From the NCBI GenBank assembly GCA_021202275.1, contig JAJQDI010000023.1, positions 82,628-146,627 of the forward strand: DNA of 64,000 nt, read 5' to 3'. The position numbers and the translations under genes are program-made. Under the pieces are notes generated by a model. That model saw only the letters and a list, made by a program, of their open reading frames with translations. It did not search any database and was not told the DNA's origin. Source of the stretch: Bacteroides sp. (GTDB lineage: Bacteria; Bacteroidota; Bacteroidia; Bacteroidales; Bacteroidaceae). Positions 46,448 to 56,513 of the stretch are shown here, piece by piece (the stretch's first letter is position 1; each line of letters begins with the position of its first letter).

Positions 46448-48256
46448 ATGAAAAAGATAGTTTATATATCCGTTTGTCTGGTGGTGGGTCTGCTGACGAC
46501 TGCCTGTTCGGATTATCTGTCCGAGTCTCCTCAGTCTTCGTTTTCCGATGAGGTGGTATACTCCAACGAGAAACTGACCGAGAATATGATCTTCCACATA
46601 TACAGTGGCTTTGCCGAGACCAATTCGCACCGCGGATGTTTTCAGCCTTTCTATGGTATGAATACGGACATAGAAATATACAACGATACGGACCTCAGCG
46701 ATCCGGCTGCGTTGTGTACCTATTCGACTTCGACTTCCAACGCGCAGATGTCGGGAACCAGTGATCCCAATACATGGACTTGTTTCTACAATGCCATTGA
46801 GTCTGCCAACGTCAGCATCAGAGGCATACAGCAGTATGGCCATCCGACGACCGGCAACCTGATGGGATATTTCTACGCGGAAGCCCTGGTGTTGCGGGCT
46901 ACGTTCTACTACGATCTGCTGCGTGCCTGGGGAGATGTGCCCGCGCGTTTTGAACCCCTTACAGATGAAACCATCTACCTGGAAAAATCGGATCGCGACG
47001 TGATCTTCAAGCAGTTGCTGGCCGATCTGGAAGAGGCGCAGGACTATCTGCCCTGGCCCAACGGAAGCGAGCGCACCCGCACCACCGGACGCATCAATAA
47101 GGCGTATGCCAAGGCGTTGCGCGCGCGGCTTTGCCTGATGGCCGCGGGCTACGCGCAGCGTCCGGACGATCTGTCTGCCGCGCAGGGAAGCCAGCTCCGG
47201 ACGAGCAACGATCCTGAGTTGTAGAAGAGTGTGCTCTACCCCATCGCGAAAAAAGAGTTGGAGGACATCATCAACAGCAACAGTTGCAAACTGGAGGGAA
47301 CTTTCGAGGAGGTGTTTATCAAGAATTGTCAGGACAAGCTGGAAGCCGGTGGTGAGTCGTTGTTTGCCATTCCATTTGCCGAGGGACGCGGACGCGTGAT
47401 GCAGCACTTTGCCGTATACCATTACGACCGGAGCAAGTATCTGGATACGACCAACAAAGGTGGACAGAATGTGCCTACTCCTACGCTCTATTACGATTAC
47501 GATGAAGACGACCTCAGACGTGATGTAACCTGTGTACCCTACAAATGGCAGGGAGGGGTGCAGGTGGTGCGCACCAGCAATACAACCAATCAGGAAGGTT
47601 GGAACTGGGGTAAATACCGCTACGAGTGGACAGCCGCGGTGCGGCTGGTGACCGGTGACGACGGACTCAACCAAATGTATATCCGCTATGCCGATGTGTT
47701 GCTGATGCTGGCCGAGGTGATCAATGAACTGGGAGACTCTGAGGGAGCGAAAACTTACCTGAAACAGGTGCGCCGACGCGCGTTCCCGGCAGAAGTCCAG
47801 GCTGCCAAGGTAGATGCTTACCTGGAGTCTCTTACCGGGAAAGAGCAGGTGTTCCAGGCGATTGTTGAAGAACGCAAGTTCGAACTGGCCGGGGAGATGT
47901 TGCGCAAGCAGGATCTGATCCGCTGGAATATGCTGGGTGAGAAAATGGCGGAGACCAAACAGAAGATGACCGACCTGAGGAGTTATCAGGGTGTGTATAG
48001 GGATGTACCGCAGGCTGTATACTACCGCTATCTGGAGGATGAAGAGACCCTGGAATTCTATGGGTTCAACCGGGGGGAGAACGGGCAACCTTCCGGAGAG
48101 GGCTGGGAATCGGTCAACTGGCAGAAAGCAGTGATCCCCGAATTGCGTATCACCCGGTACTACCTGAATGATCCGGACAGCAGACAATTCTGGCCTATCT
48201 TCCAGAGCGACCTGGACAATCAGCTGGGGTATCTGGTGAATAACTACGGATACTAA
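46448..48256 (+). CDS. susD: SusD/RagB-type glycan-binding lipoprotein (in-frame TAG)
   Basis: About 602 codons in one frame with a single TAG at 47222-47224. Signal peptide with lipobox (VVGLLTTACSDYLSESP), then the SusD features: EALVLRATFYYDLLRAWGDV, LPWPN, NKAYAKALRARLCLMAAGYA before the stop, and MYIRYADVLLMLAEVINELG, ERKFELAGEMLRKQDLIRWN after it. Normal SusD proteins read DPELY-K at the stop, so TAT or TAC to TAG is likely. It forms a lid on the SusC transporter. It follows susC by 21 bases. Confidence 0.85.
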
Positions 48257-48325
48257 AAAGAATGTATGATTTGAAAGACATATCCCGACGTCAGGTACAT
48301 ATCCTAATGTCAACATTCACCTGTA

Positions 48326-48346
48326 GAGACGCACGCCGTGCGTCTC
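48326..48346. repeat. REP-like palindrome in the susD-GH31 gap
   Basis: GAGACGCAC and GTGCGTCTC around a 3-base loop, with outer CCTGTA/TACAGG arms. Related motifs lie at 53081-53106 and 56406-56423. Such GAGACGCA palindromes look like dispersed intergenic repeats. The susD-GH31 gap otherwise holds only AT-rich promoter DNA. Confidence 0.7.
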
Positions 48347-48494
48347 CGCGATACAGGTCCAATACAGGTATATCTTTCTGATGAAGCAAACTTTGTATAT
48401 TGTAGATTTATCCACTTCTGTAAAATGTATCGGACACTCTATATCATTCTATATGATCTCAGGCGTAAAGTGTTAAATTGTAAATTGTTTACAT

Positions 48495-50930
48495 ATGAAT
48501 AAACCCTATATCTCACTTCTTGTCCTTCTGGGATGGCTGGGTATAGCTGTGCCGGTGGCAGCGGCAGACTATACCCTCACAAGCCGGGAAGGCAATGAAC
48601 TTGTTTTCGGCAACGGTGTCCGGGCCGTGCGGCTGCAACTTTGTATGCCCGATATGTTCCGGGTTACGAAAAGTCTGCAAACTCAGTTCGGGCCCGATGA
48701 GTCCTGGATGGTAGTGCGCTACGCATGGCCGGACGTCTCCTGTCGGGTGACAGAGCAGGCTGATCGCTGGCAGATCGTTACCGCCGCGCTCACCTTGTCG
48801 GTATCCAAAACAGATGCGCGTATCACCGTGGGAAATCCGGAAAACCCTCACTTCTGGCAGGAGACAGAGAGCGATCCTTATCCGGAAAAAGAAAAAGTGA
48901 CCGGAGCAGCCGTGCTGCATCCCGGTGAGCACTTCTTCGGTTTCGGAGAACGGATGGGCTTTCTGGATCAGTTGGGTAAGTGCGTCTATCTGAATGTGGA
49001 ACGTGGCAGCGGTCCCAAACCGGCTGTAGGCAACAAAGACGTGTTGCGTGCCAACTACTGTCCGGTACCCTATTTCTACAGCACCCGGGGCTACGGGTTG
49101 TTTTTCCATACCGCGTTCCCTACTACCTGGGACATGGGATGGAGCCATTCCGACCGGTATACCTTCACGGCCGAAGGGGGAGAGATGGACTACTATTTTT
49201 TCCTGGGCGATCTCTACACGGTACTGGATCGGTATACCGATCTGACCGGGAAATCACCGTTGATGCCCAAACGGGCCTACGGGCTGCATCTGGGTAGTTA
49301 TTCCGGCGGTACGTGGGGGCACGAGCAGTACGCTTCGGACGATTACCCCGCCAGCCTGGCAGAGAAAATGCGTGAACTGGGTATTCCGTTTGACCTGATC
49401 TGGCTCGACTCTACCTGGCGCAAATTCCGTCAGGGGGGCAACGGAGCCTCTACTTTTGAGTGGCGCGAGACCTTTACCGACCCCGGACGGATGTTCCGCC
49501 GTTTCGAAGAGGCCCATGCCTGGGGAGGGCTGCACATACGCAGTATCTTAGATGATGGAGACTCTCTAAAACTTCTTTCCGAAGCCCGCGGACAGGGTAT
49601 TCTCTATCCCTATGCCCAACGGGAAGGGCTGGTCAATTTCTTCGATCCGAAAGCGGTAGACTGGTGGTGGGATCATGCGGTAACACGCATCACCGATCTG
49701 GGTTGTCAGTTCCTGAAGACCGATGTGGGAAGCGCGCTGAATGTGCGGGAAGATGCTCCCGTGGAGCTGAAATACAAAGCCAGAGCCGATCACAACCTCT
49801 TCCCGATCGCCTACGCGGCGGCTCCTTTCCATAAATTCATGCAACTCACCGGCAAGCGGGGATTCAATCATACCCGCGAAGGCTATGCCGGCATACAGCG
49901 CTATCCCTTCATCTGGGCAGGTGACTGGGGCAGTGAGTGGCAGTGGTTCGGACCCATGATCACCGGCGGATTGAATATAGGTATTTCCGGTGTGGGGCAC
50001 TGGTCGCACTGCATGGGTGGATTTGAACAGTATTCTCCCCGCGATACAGAACTCTATATGCGTTGGGTGCAATTCGGGATGCTCAGTCCGGTGTCTATCC
50101 TGATCGGGATGGATCATCCGCACTACCACGAGCCCTGGACCTATGGAGAAGAGGCGTTGCGCAACTTCATTACTTACGACTCTTTGCGGTATACGTTGTT
50201 GCCCTATATCTATACTACAGCCTATCAGATGAACCGGACCGGAAAGCCGATGATGCGTCCGCTCTTTGCCGAATATCCGGGAGATGTCAATCTCTACAGC
50301 ATGACCGATCAGTATCTGTTCGGAGACTGGCTGATGGTATGTCCGGTAGTCACCAAAGGAGCCCTCAGCCGTTTTGTCTATTTCCCGGAAGGGGTGTGGT
50401 ACAAACTGGACAGTGCTGAGAAATACACCGGAAAGCAGTATAAGTCTTTCCTGACTCCGGTAGAGTATATGCCGATGTTTGTGCGGGGAGGGGCTATCCT
50501 GCCTACACAGCCCTGTATGCACTATGTGGGAGAAACTCCTGTACAGGAGATCACGCTGAATGTGTATCCGTATGCTTCTTCCTCGTATCGCCTGTTCGAC
50601 GACGATGGCGAAGGCACAGGCTACGAGCAGGGAGAATACGCGCTGACCGAATTTCGCAGTGAACTCTCGGAAAGTAACTGGAAGTTTACCATAGCTCAGG
50701 TCCACAGCGGTTACCGCAATGAAGTGAAGAGCTACCTGATACGTGCTTTCCTGGATCAGGCTCCCCGGCAGGTACAACGGGGAGGGAGTCTGTTGAAAGA
50801 GCACGTCGCGGGTGATCTGTCGGAAGTGACTGTCTGTAACGAATGGTACTACGATGCGGAGCAAAATCTGTTTACCCTGCGTGTGGAGGCTCCTGTGAAG
50901 AATGAAACAGAACTAATAGTAACCTTCTAA
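48495..50930 (+). CDS. GH31 alpha-glycosidase, first copy
   Basis: 811 residues, intact. Signal peptide (LVLLGWLGIAVPVAAADYTL). GH31 landmarks: an N-terminal beta-sandwich with FFGFGERMGFLDQLGK, the TIM barrel with GIPFDLIWLDSTW, nucleophile Asp410 in FLKTDVGSAL, acid/base Asp477 in FIWAGDWGSEW, and C-terminal beta domains. It removes alpha-linked sugars (glucose, xylose or galactose; the sequence alone does not say which) from the imported or surface glycan. It is about 50 percent or more identical by eye to the second GH31 of this locus. Confidence 0.85.
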   Translation: MNKPYISLLVLLGWLGIAVPVAAADYTLTSREGNELVFGNGVRAVRLQLCMPDMFRVTKSLQTQFGPDESWMVVRYAWPDVSCRVTEQADRWQIVTAALTLSVSKTDARITVGNPENPHFWQETESDPYPEKEKVTGAAVLHPGEHFFGFGERMGFLDQLGKCVYLNVERGSGPKPAVGNKDVLRANYCPVPYFYSTRGYGLFFHTAFPTTWDMGWSHSDRYTFTAEGGEMDYYFFLGDLYTVLDRYTDLTGKSPLMPKRAYGLHLGSYSGGTWGHEQYASDDYPASLAEKMRELGIPFDLIWLDSTWRKFRQGGNGASTFEWRETFTDPGRMFRRFEEAHAWGGLHIRSILDDGDSLKLLSEARGQGILYPYAQREGLVNFFDPKAVDWWWDHAVTRITDLGCQFLKTDVGSALNVREDAPVELKYKARADHNLFPIAYAAAPFHKFMQLTGKRGFNHTREGYAGIQRYPFIWAGDWGSEWQWFGPMITGGLNIGISGVGHWSHCMGGFEQYSPRDTELYMRWVQFGMLSPVSILIGMDHPHYHEPWTYGEEALRNFITYDSLRYTLLPYIYTTAYQMNRTGKPMMRPLFAEYPGDVNLYSMTDQYLFGDWLMVCPVVTKGALSRFVYFPEGVWYKLDSAEKYTGKQYKSFLTPVEYMPMFVRGGAILPTQPCMHYVGETPVQEITLNVYPYASSSYRLFDDDGEGTGYEQGEYALTEFRSELSESNWKFTIAQVHSGYRNEVKSYLIRAFLDQAPRQVQRGGSLLKEHVAGDLSEVTVCNEWYYDAEQNLFTLRVEAPVKNETELIVTF

Positions 50931-51007
50931 ATCATGTGTGGATACGGCTTGTATGCCTTTGCTGTTGTGTGTCGCGGGATACAAACCTACCACATCACTT
51001 ATATGGT

Positions 51008-52979
51008 ATGAAACTCAGAAAATTAGTTTGGATCGTCTGTCTATTGCCTTTTGTTTTGCAGGGGCAGGAGCAATTCCGTGCCCTGAGCTGGAAAAATAAC
51101 CTGGCTGTCCACAGCTTCCTCATGAGGGAGGTACACGAACAATACCGGCAACGGGAAGAGAGCCTTGCTGAGGCTTTTCAGTCACCCGAAGCCATGATGG
51201 ACTATGTGCGGGCGGTGCGTCGGCGTTATCTCGACATCCTGGGTGAGATGCCGGAGAAAACTCCTTTGCAGGCACAGGTGACGGGTGTGGAACATCAGCA
51301 GGGCTTCCGGATGGAGAAGATCGTATTCCAAAGCATGCCTGGCAGGTATGTGACCGCCAGTCTTTACCTGCCGGAGGGAAAGGGAAAACACGCGGTCACT
51401 GTTTCGCTCTGCGGACACGGATTGCATGGAAAACGTCCCGGAGCGACTCCGGTGTTGCTGGCCCGCAATGGCATTGCTACGTTGGTGGTAGACCCCATCG
51501 GGCAGGGCGAGCGCTGGCAGTTTATCAACGAGAAAGGAGAATATGCTACCCGGGGAACTACGACCGAGCATACGTTGCTCAATGCGGGATGTGTGGCGGT
51601 AGGTACCAGTCTGGCCGCTTTGCAATGTTGGGACAATCACCGGGCGATCGACTATTTAGTGAGCCGCGCGGATATCGATGCCGACCGGATCGGTGTCTGG
51701 GGCAGTTCGGGAGGAGGTACGGAGACAACCTACCTGATCGGGATGGACGAGCGGGTGAAGGTGGCGGCTATATGCAGCTACTTTTCCCGGCGCGGACGTA
51801 CCTTAGAATTACAGGGACCTTCCGACGGTTGCCAGCACATCCCCCACGAGGGAGAAGCGGGCATTGAACTGGCGGACTTTGCTCTGATGATGGCTCCCAG
51901 GCCGGTATTGATCCTGAACGGGAAATATGATTTTGTGGATCTGTGGGGAGCCTATCGGGGGGGTAGAGGAACTGAACCGGGCCTATACGGTGCTGGGTGT
52001 GCCTGAACGGGTAAAGCATCTGGTGACGGAGATGGGGCACGGATTGGGAAAGGAGAAGCGTGACGAGCTGGTACAGTGGTTCAAACGCTGGTTGTGCAAC
52101 GATCTGTCGCCCCTGACGGATGATGAATCTCATTCGCTTACGCTGGAGGACTCTTTTTCTACACCTACCGGACAGGTTTCTACGGCCTACGCCGATGCCG
52201 TTTCTGTTCCGGAGCAGAACCTGAAGTTGCATCGGCAATTGCTTCCGCGGCGGGAGGCGTTTCTGAACCGTCCGTTGGCCGAAGTACAGCAGTCTATCCG
52301 GGAAAGTCTGAGACTGCCTTCATTAGATGTGCCGGTGCGTACCCAGCTCTATGCACAGAAGGAGATGCGTGGATATACACAATATCACTACGAGATCATC
52401 CGGGAAGGACTGTTGCCGATACCATGTATCGTGATCGTGCCCGACCGGCGTACAGACGGCCGGGTAGAGATCCTGCTGACGGATGCGGGAAAAGAAAAGT
52501 TCCTCGCTCAGGCAGATCATATACAACGTTGTGTAGATAGCGGTACGGTATGGGTGGCCGCCGACCTGCGTGGCTTCGGAGAGACGGAAGATCCTGCGGC
52601 ATACAACGATGCCAAATACTGGAACCGGGAATATCGCCTTTCGATGACTGCCCTGCATACGGGGAAACCCCTGATCGGACAGCGGGTGGCAGACCTGATC
52701 ACCTTGCTGGACGCACTGGCTACGTGGCCCGATACGGCTTCGGAGACATATTCATTGAGGGCAGACGGGCGTTACGGACCGGTAGTTTTGCACGCGGCTG
52801 TGCTGGACAAACGGCTGGAGGAGGTAACAGCCATGCGTACGATGCGCAGCTATACGGAATGTATGACCGCGCCGATGCAATACGATCTTTTTTCAAATAT
52901 GATCTATGGGGTATTGACGCGGTACGATCTGCCCGACCTGGTGCAACTTGCAGGAGGACGTTTCCGGTACGGCGATTGA
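51008..52979 (+). CDS. Two-domain alpha/beta-hydrolase esterase (frame broken at a G7 tract)
   Basis: About 656 residues when restored. Signal peptide KLRKLVWIVCLLPFVLQGQ from the ATG at 51008. Domain one resembles acetylxylan-esterase/Abhydrolase_7 proteins: SLCGHGLHGKRPG, nucleophile in GVWGSSGGGTE, acid in LNGKYDFVD, His in EMGHGLGKEK. The frame breaks between acid and His at seven G (51957-51963); six G give YRGVEELNRAYTVLGVPERV and an open frame to 52979. Domain two is a second hydrolase-like fold (YHYEIIREGLLPIPCIVIVP, VWVAADLRGFGETED) without an obvious nucleophile motif. Likely removes acyl groups from the glycan. Confidence 0.75.
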
Positions 52980-53318
52980 AGGAAGTTACGATTTACTCCC
53001 TTGGGTCATAACCAGTATGGTATTATGTATGCTAAAGAACATTGAAGTGCAAACGCGCATACTCTGAAGGAGTCATACACCTGTAGAAACGCATAGTTGC
53101 GTCTTGTGTGTTTGCATATAGGTTGTGCCTGTTGAAGTTTATGAAAGCTTTACATATGTATGCTTTCTGTAATTTCAATCGTACATCGTAAATAAGTACA
53201 TCGTAAATCTCTTTGCGTCTTTACGGGTGGATGATTTCGTCAAGTCATGTTTATTTCCAATTGTATAATGTATACGTACATCATAAGTTTTTAATTTCAC
53301 ACACCATAAAACCACATC
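52980..53318. other. Intergenic region with repeats upstream of the GH28 gene
   Basis: Holds a REP-like imperfect palindrome at 53081-53106 and one arm of a long inverted repeat (53163-53209). No gene seen. The promoter of the GH28 gene probably lies near 53220-53318. Confidence 0.6.
53163..53209. repeat. 47-bp inverted repeat, left arm (right arm 56311-56357)
   Basis: CTTTCTGTAATTTCAATCG and the next 28 bases are the reverse complement of 56311-56357, with two mismatches. The two arms bracket the GH28 gene. Confidence 0.85.
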
Positions 53319-56291
53319 ATGAAACATACTCTTTTACTTGGGATCTATATATGGGCTCTCCTGGGAACCGTTCGGGCATTGCCTGTTACCGGAACAGACT
53401 ATGACCGCTTTCTGAAAGGGCTTCCTTTCGAAATGCCCGCTATCCCGTTGCCTGATATACCCGACAGGCAGGTGAGGCTGGAAACTTTCGGAGGCAGGCC
53501 CGACGGTAACCATATCAATACCAAAGCCTTTGCCCGTGCCATAGATCATTTGTCTGAGGCGGGTGGCGGACGGCTGGTAGTGAAAGCCGGTGTCTGGCTC
53601 ACCGGACCTATCCTGCTGAAAGATCGCATCGAACTGCATCTGGAGAAGAATGCGCTGGTGATCTTTATTCCCGATTTCTGGGCCTATCCCAAACGGGAGA
53701 CTTTTTTTGAGGAAGCTTCCTTCAAACAATTGCAGAGTCCCATCAGTGCCTATCGGGCTTCGGATATCGCCATTACCGGAGAGGGTGTCTTCGATGGCAA
53801 CGGACACCACTGGCGTCCGTTCCGGAAAAACAAATTCACAACCGATGAGTGGCAGCGTCTGCTCCGGCGTGAGGGAGTGCTCAACGATGCCGCTACCATC
53901 TGGTATCCCATGACTCCCGATGTGCAGGAGTATGCCCGCCGGGAAGAGAACATCATACGTAAATACAATACTCCGGACGAATGGGTGCGGCTCAAAGACT
54001 ATGTACGTCCCGAACTGCTCCACTTCTACGGATGCGAGCGGGTGCTGCTGCAAGGGGTTACTTTTCAGAATTCCCCTTTCTGGAACCTGCATCCCGAGCT
54101 CTGCAACGATCTGGTGATCGACGGCATCCGGGTGCGCAATCCCTGGAACTCTCAGAACGGCGATGGACTGGATCTGGAATCGTGCAACCGGGTATTGGTG
54201 GTGGGCAGTACCTTTGATGTGGGAGACGACGCGATCTGTATCAAGTCCGGACGCGACGAAGCAGGTCGGCTTCGGGGGGTGCCTACCTCCTATGTAGTGG
54301 TGGAAGACTGTACCGTATTCCACGGGCACGGTGGTTTTGTGGTGGGTAGTGAGATGTCCGGAGGTGTACATCACATCCATGTAGCCAATTGTCGTTTCCT
54401 GAATACCGATACCGGCCTGCGCTTCAAAAGTAACCGGCAGCGGGGTGGTCATGTACACGATATCCATATCCGTGACATTGTGATGGCCGATATCGGTGCC
54501 GAGCCTATACTTTTTGATATGTACTACCAGGGACATTCGGCCGTAGAAGCTATGGAGTAGGGCAGTCCGGCGGCGGATCAGCAACAGATACCGCCGGTGA
54601 CAGAAGGAACTCCCCGTTTCAATAGGATCTATATACACAACGTATCCTGTCACGGTGCCGGACGCGCGCTGCTTTTCGACGGCCTGCCTGAGCAACCCAT
54701 CTCGGAAGTGGTACTGGAAAATGTGACCATTGATGCCGAACGGGGAGCGGTGTTCTCGGAAACGGAAGGAGTGCGGATGCGCAATGTCACCCTGCGTACC
54801 ACGCAACCTCAGGCACTCCGTATCTACAATTCCCGTGACCTCAGAGGGGAGGGAGTCCGTTGCAACGACCGTCCGCTGGAAGAGAGCACGGTGATACAGG
54901 GCAGTCGCTCCCGTGATGTCACGCTTCGGGAGCAGCAGGCAGTAGCAGATACCAAACCTTTCTGGGAGCAATGCCGGGAAGTGGAACGGCAGATAGCCCA
55001 TACGGAGTTCCCTGATGTCGATTTTGAGTTGCGTCGCTACGGTATACGTACGGGAACAGACATTACACATGCACTGCGCCGGGCCATCCGGGATTGCCAT
55101 CGGGCAGGCGGAGGACGGGTGGTGGTGCCCGAAGGGATCTATTATACGGCTCCGGTACATTTGCTTTCCCATGTCAATCTGCACCTGAATACAGGGGCCG
55201 AACTGCGTTTCTCCACCGATCCGGCAGACTATTTACCTGTGGTACCCTCACGCTGGGAAGGAATGGACTGTCAGACCCTCAGCCCGCTGATCTATGCCTG
55301 TGAACAGGAAAATATCGCTGTTACGGGCGAAGGGATACTTGATGGACAGGCCAGCCGGGACAATTGGTGGAGCTGGCGGGGGCGGGGAGAGGCTACCGGC
55401 CCGGAAGGATCCGATAAGATCGGAAAAGACAAACTGAACTGGTTCGAACAGAATCACATTCCCCTGGAACAACGGATCTGTACGGCAGATGACAAACTAC
55501 GACCTGTCTTTGTACAGTTCTATCGTTGCAACCGGGTACTTGTGGAAGGAGTTACCCTGGTGCGCTCTCCTTTCTGGATGATCCATCCGTTGATGTGTGA
55601 GGATGTCGTGGTGCGTGGGGTGACCCTGCAAAGTCATGGACCCAATAACGACGGAATAGATCCCGAATCGTGCAACCGGGTATTGATCGAGAATTGCTAC
55701 TTTGATAATGGGGACGATTGCATTGCCATCAAATCGGGGCGCAACAACGACGGCAGGCGGTGGAATATGCCCAGCAGCAATATCATTGTCCGCAGATGTG
55801 TGATGAAAGACGGGCATGCCGGAGTAGCCATTGGCAGTGAGATATCCGGTGGCTGCCGCAATGTATGGGTGGAAGACTGTGAGATGAACAGTCCCCACCT
55901 GGACCGCGCGCTCCGTATCAAGTCCAATGCCCTGCGCGGCGGAGTGGTAGAGAACTTCTATGTCCGCCATGTACGCGTAGGAGAGTGCAGGCAGGCTGTC
56001 CTGCGGCTGGAACTGATGTATGAACGGGTGACGGAAGGGCCGTATCTGCCCGAGTTTCGCAACATCTATCTGGAACAGGTGACCAGCCGCCACAGTGAGC
56101 ACGGTATCCGTATCGACGGGTTTCCGGACAAGATCTGTGTACACAACCTGCACCTGATCGATTGTCACCTGGACGGGATCACCTCACCGGAGATCCATTC
56201 CATCACCGGGGCCGGGGATATGTCTGTACATCGGACCTCTTTCAATGGGATTGACAGTGAAAAGATCATTCCCGGATCTGTTCCTATGTAG
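53319..56291 (+). CDS. Tandem GH28 polygalacturonase-like enzyme (in-frame TAG between modules)
   Basis: 991 codons in one frame, with one TAG at 54558-54560. Signal peptide at the start (KHTLLLGIYIWALLGTVRAL). Module one: LETFGGRPDGNHINTKAFAR, then GH28 residues NGDGLDLESCNRV, DVGDDAICIKSGRD, GHGGFVVGSEMSGG and LRFKSN. Module two: YGIRTGTDITHALRRAIRD, NNDGIDPESCNRV, DNGDDCIAIKSGRN, GHAGVAIGSEISGG and LRIKSN. Both keep the three Asp and the R-x-K motif of GH28; module two has Ala in place of the second Gly of GHG. The stop replaces a residue before GSPAADQQ; GAG to TAG is likely. Without read-through only module one, lacking its last strands, would be exported. Confidence 0.8.
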
Positions 56292-56310
56292 AGAAACAAA
56301 GAGAATTATT

Positions 56311-56357
56311 GATTTACGATTTACTTATTTACGATGTACGATTGGAATTACAGAAAG
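56311..56357. repeat. 47-bp inverted repeat, right arm (left arm 53163-53209)
   Basis: Reverse complement of 53163-53209 with two mismatches. It begins 20 bases after the GH28 stop codon. Confidence 0.85.
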
Positions 56358-56405
56358 AATATATTTATAAATCCCTATGCGTAACATTTTATATACAAAT
56401 ATACG

Positions 56406-56423
56406 AGACGCATAGTTGCGTCT
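56406..56423. repeat. REP-like palindrome upstream of the second GH31 gene
   Basis: AGACGCA-TAGT-TGCGTCT, a perfect 7-bp stem with a 4-base loop, related to the motifs near 48326 and 53081. Confidence 0.65.
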
Positions 56424-56513
56424 TATTCTTATATCCTGAATATCCATTGAATGAAAGATGCTGATCTGCCTATCTGCGATGTAAAAGTCATTCATTTATC
56501 AAACACAACATAC

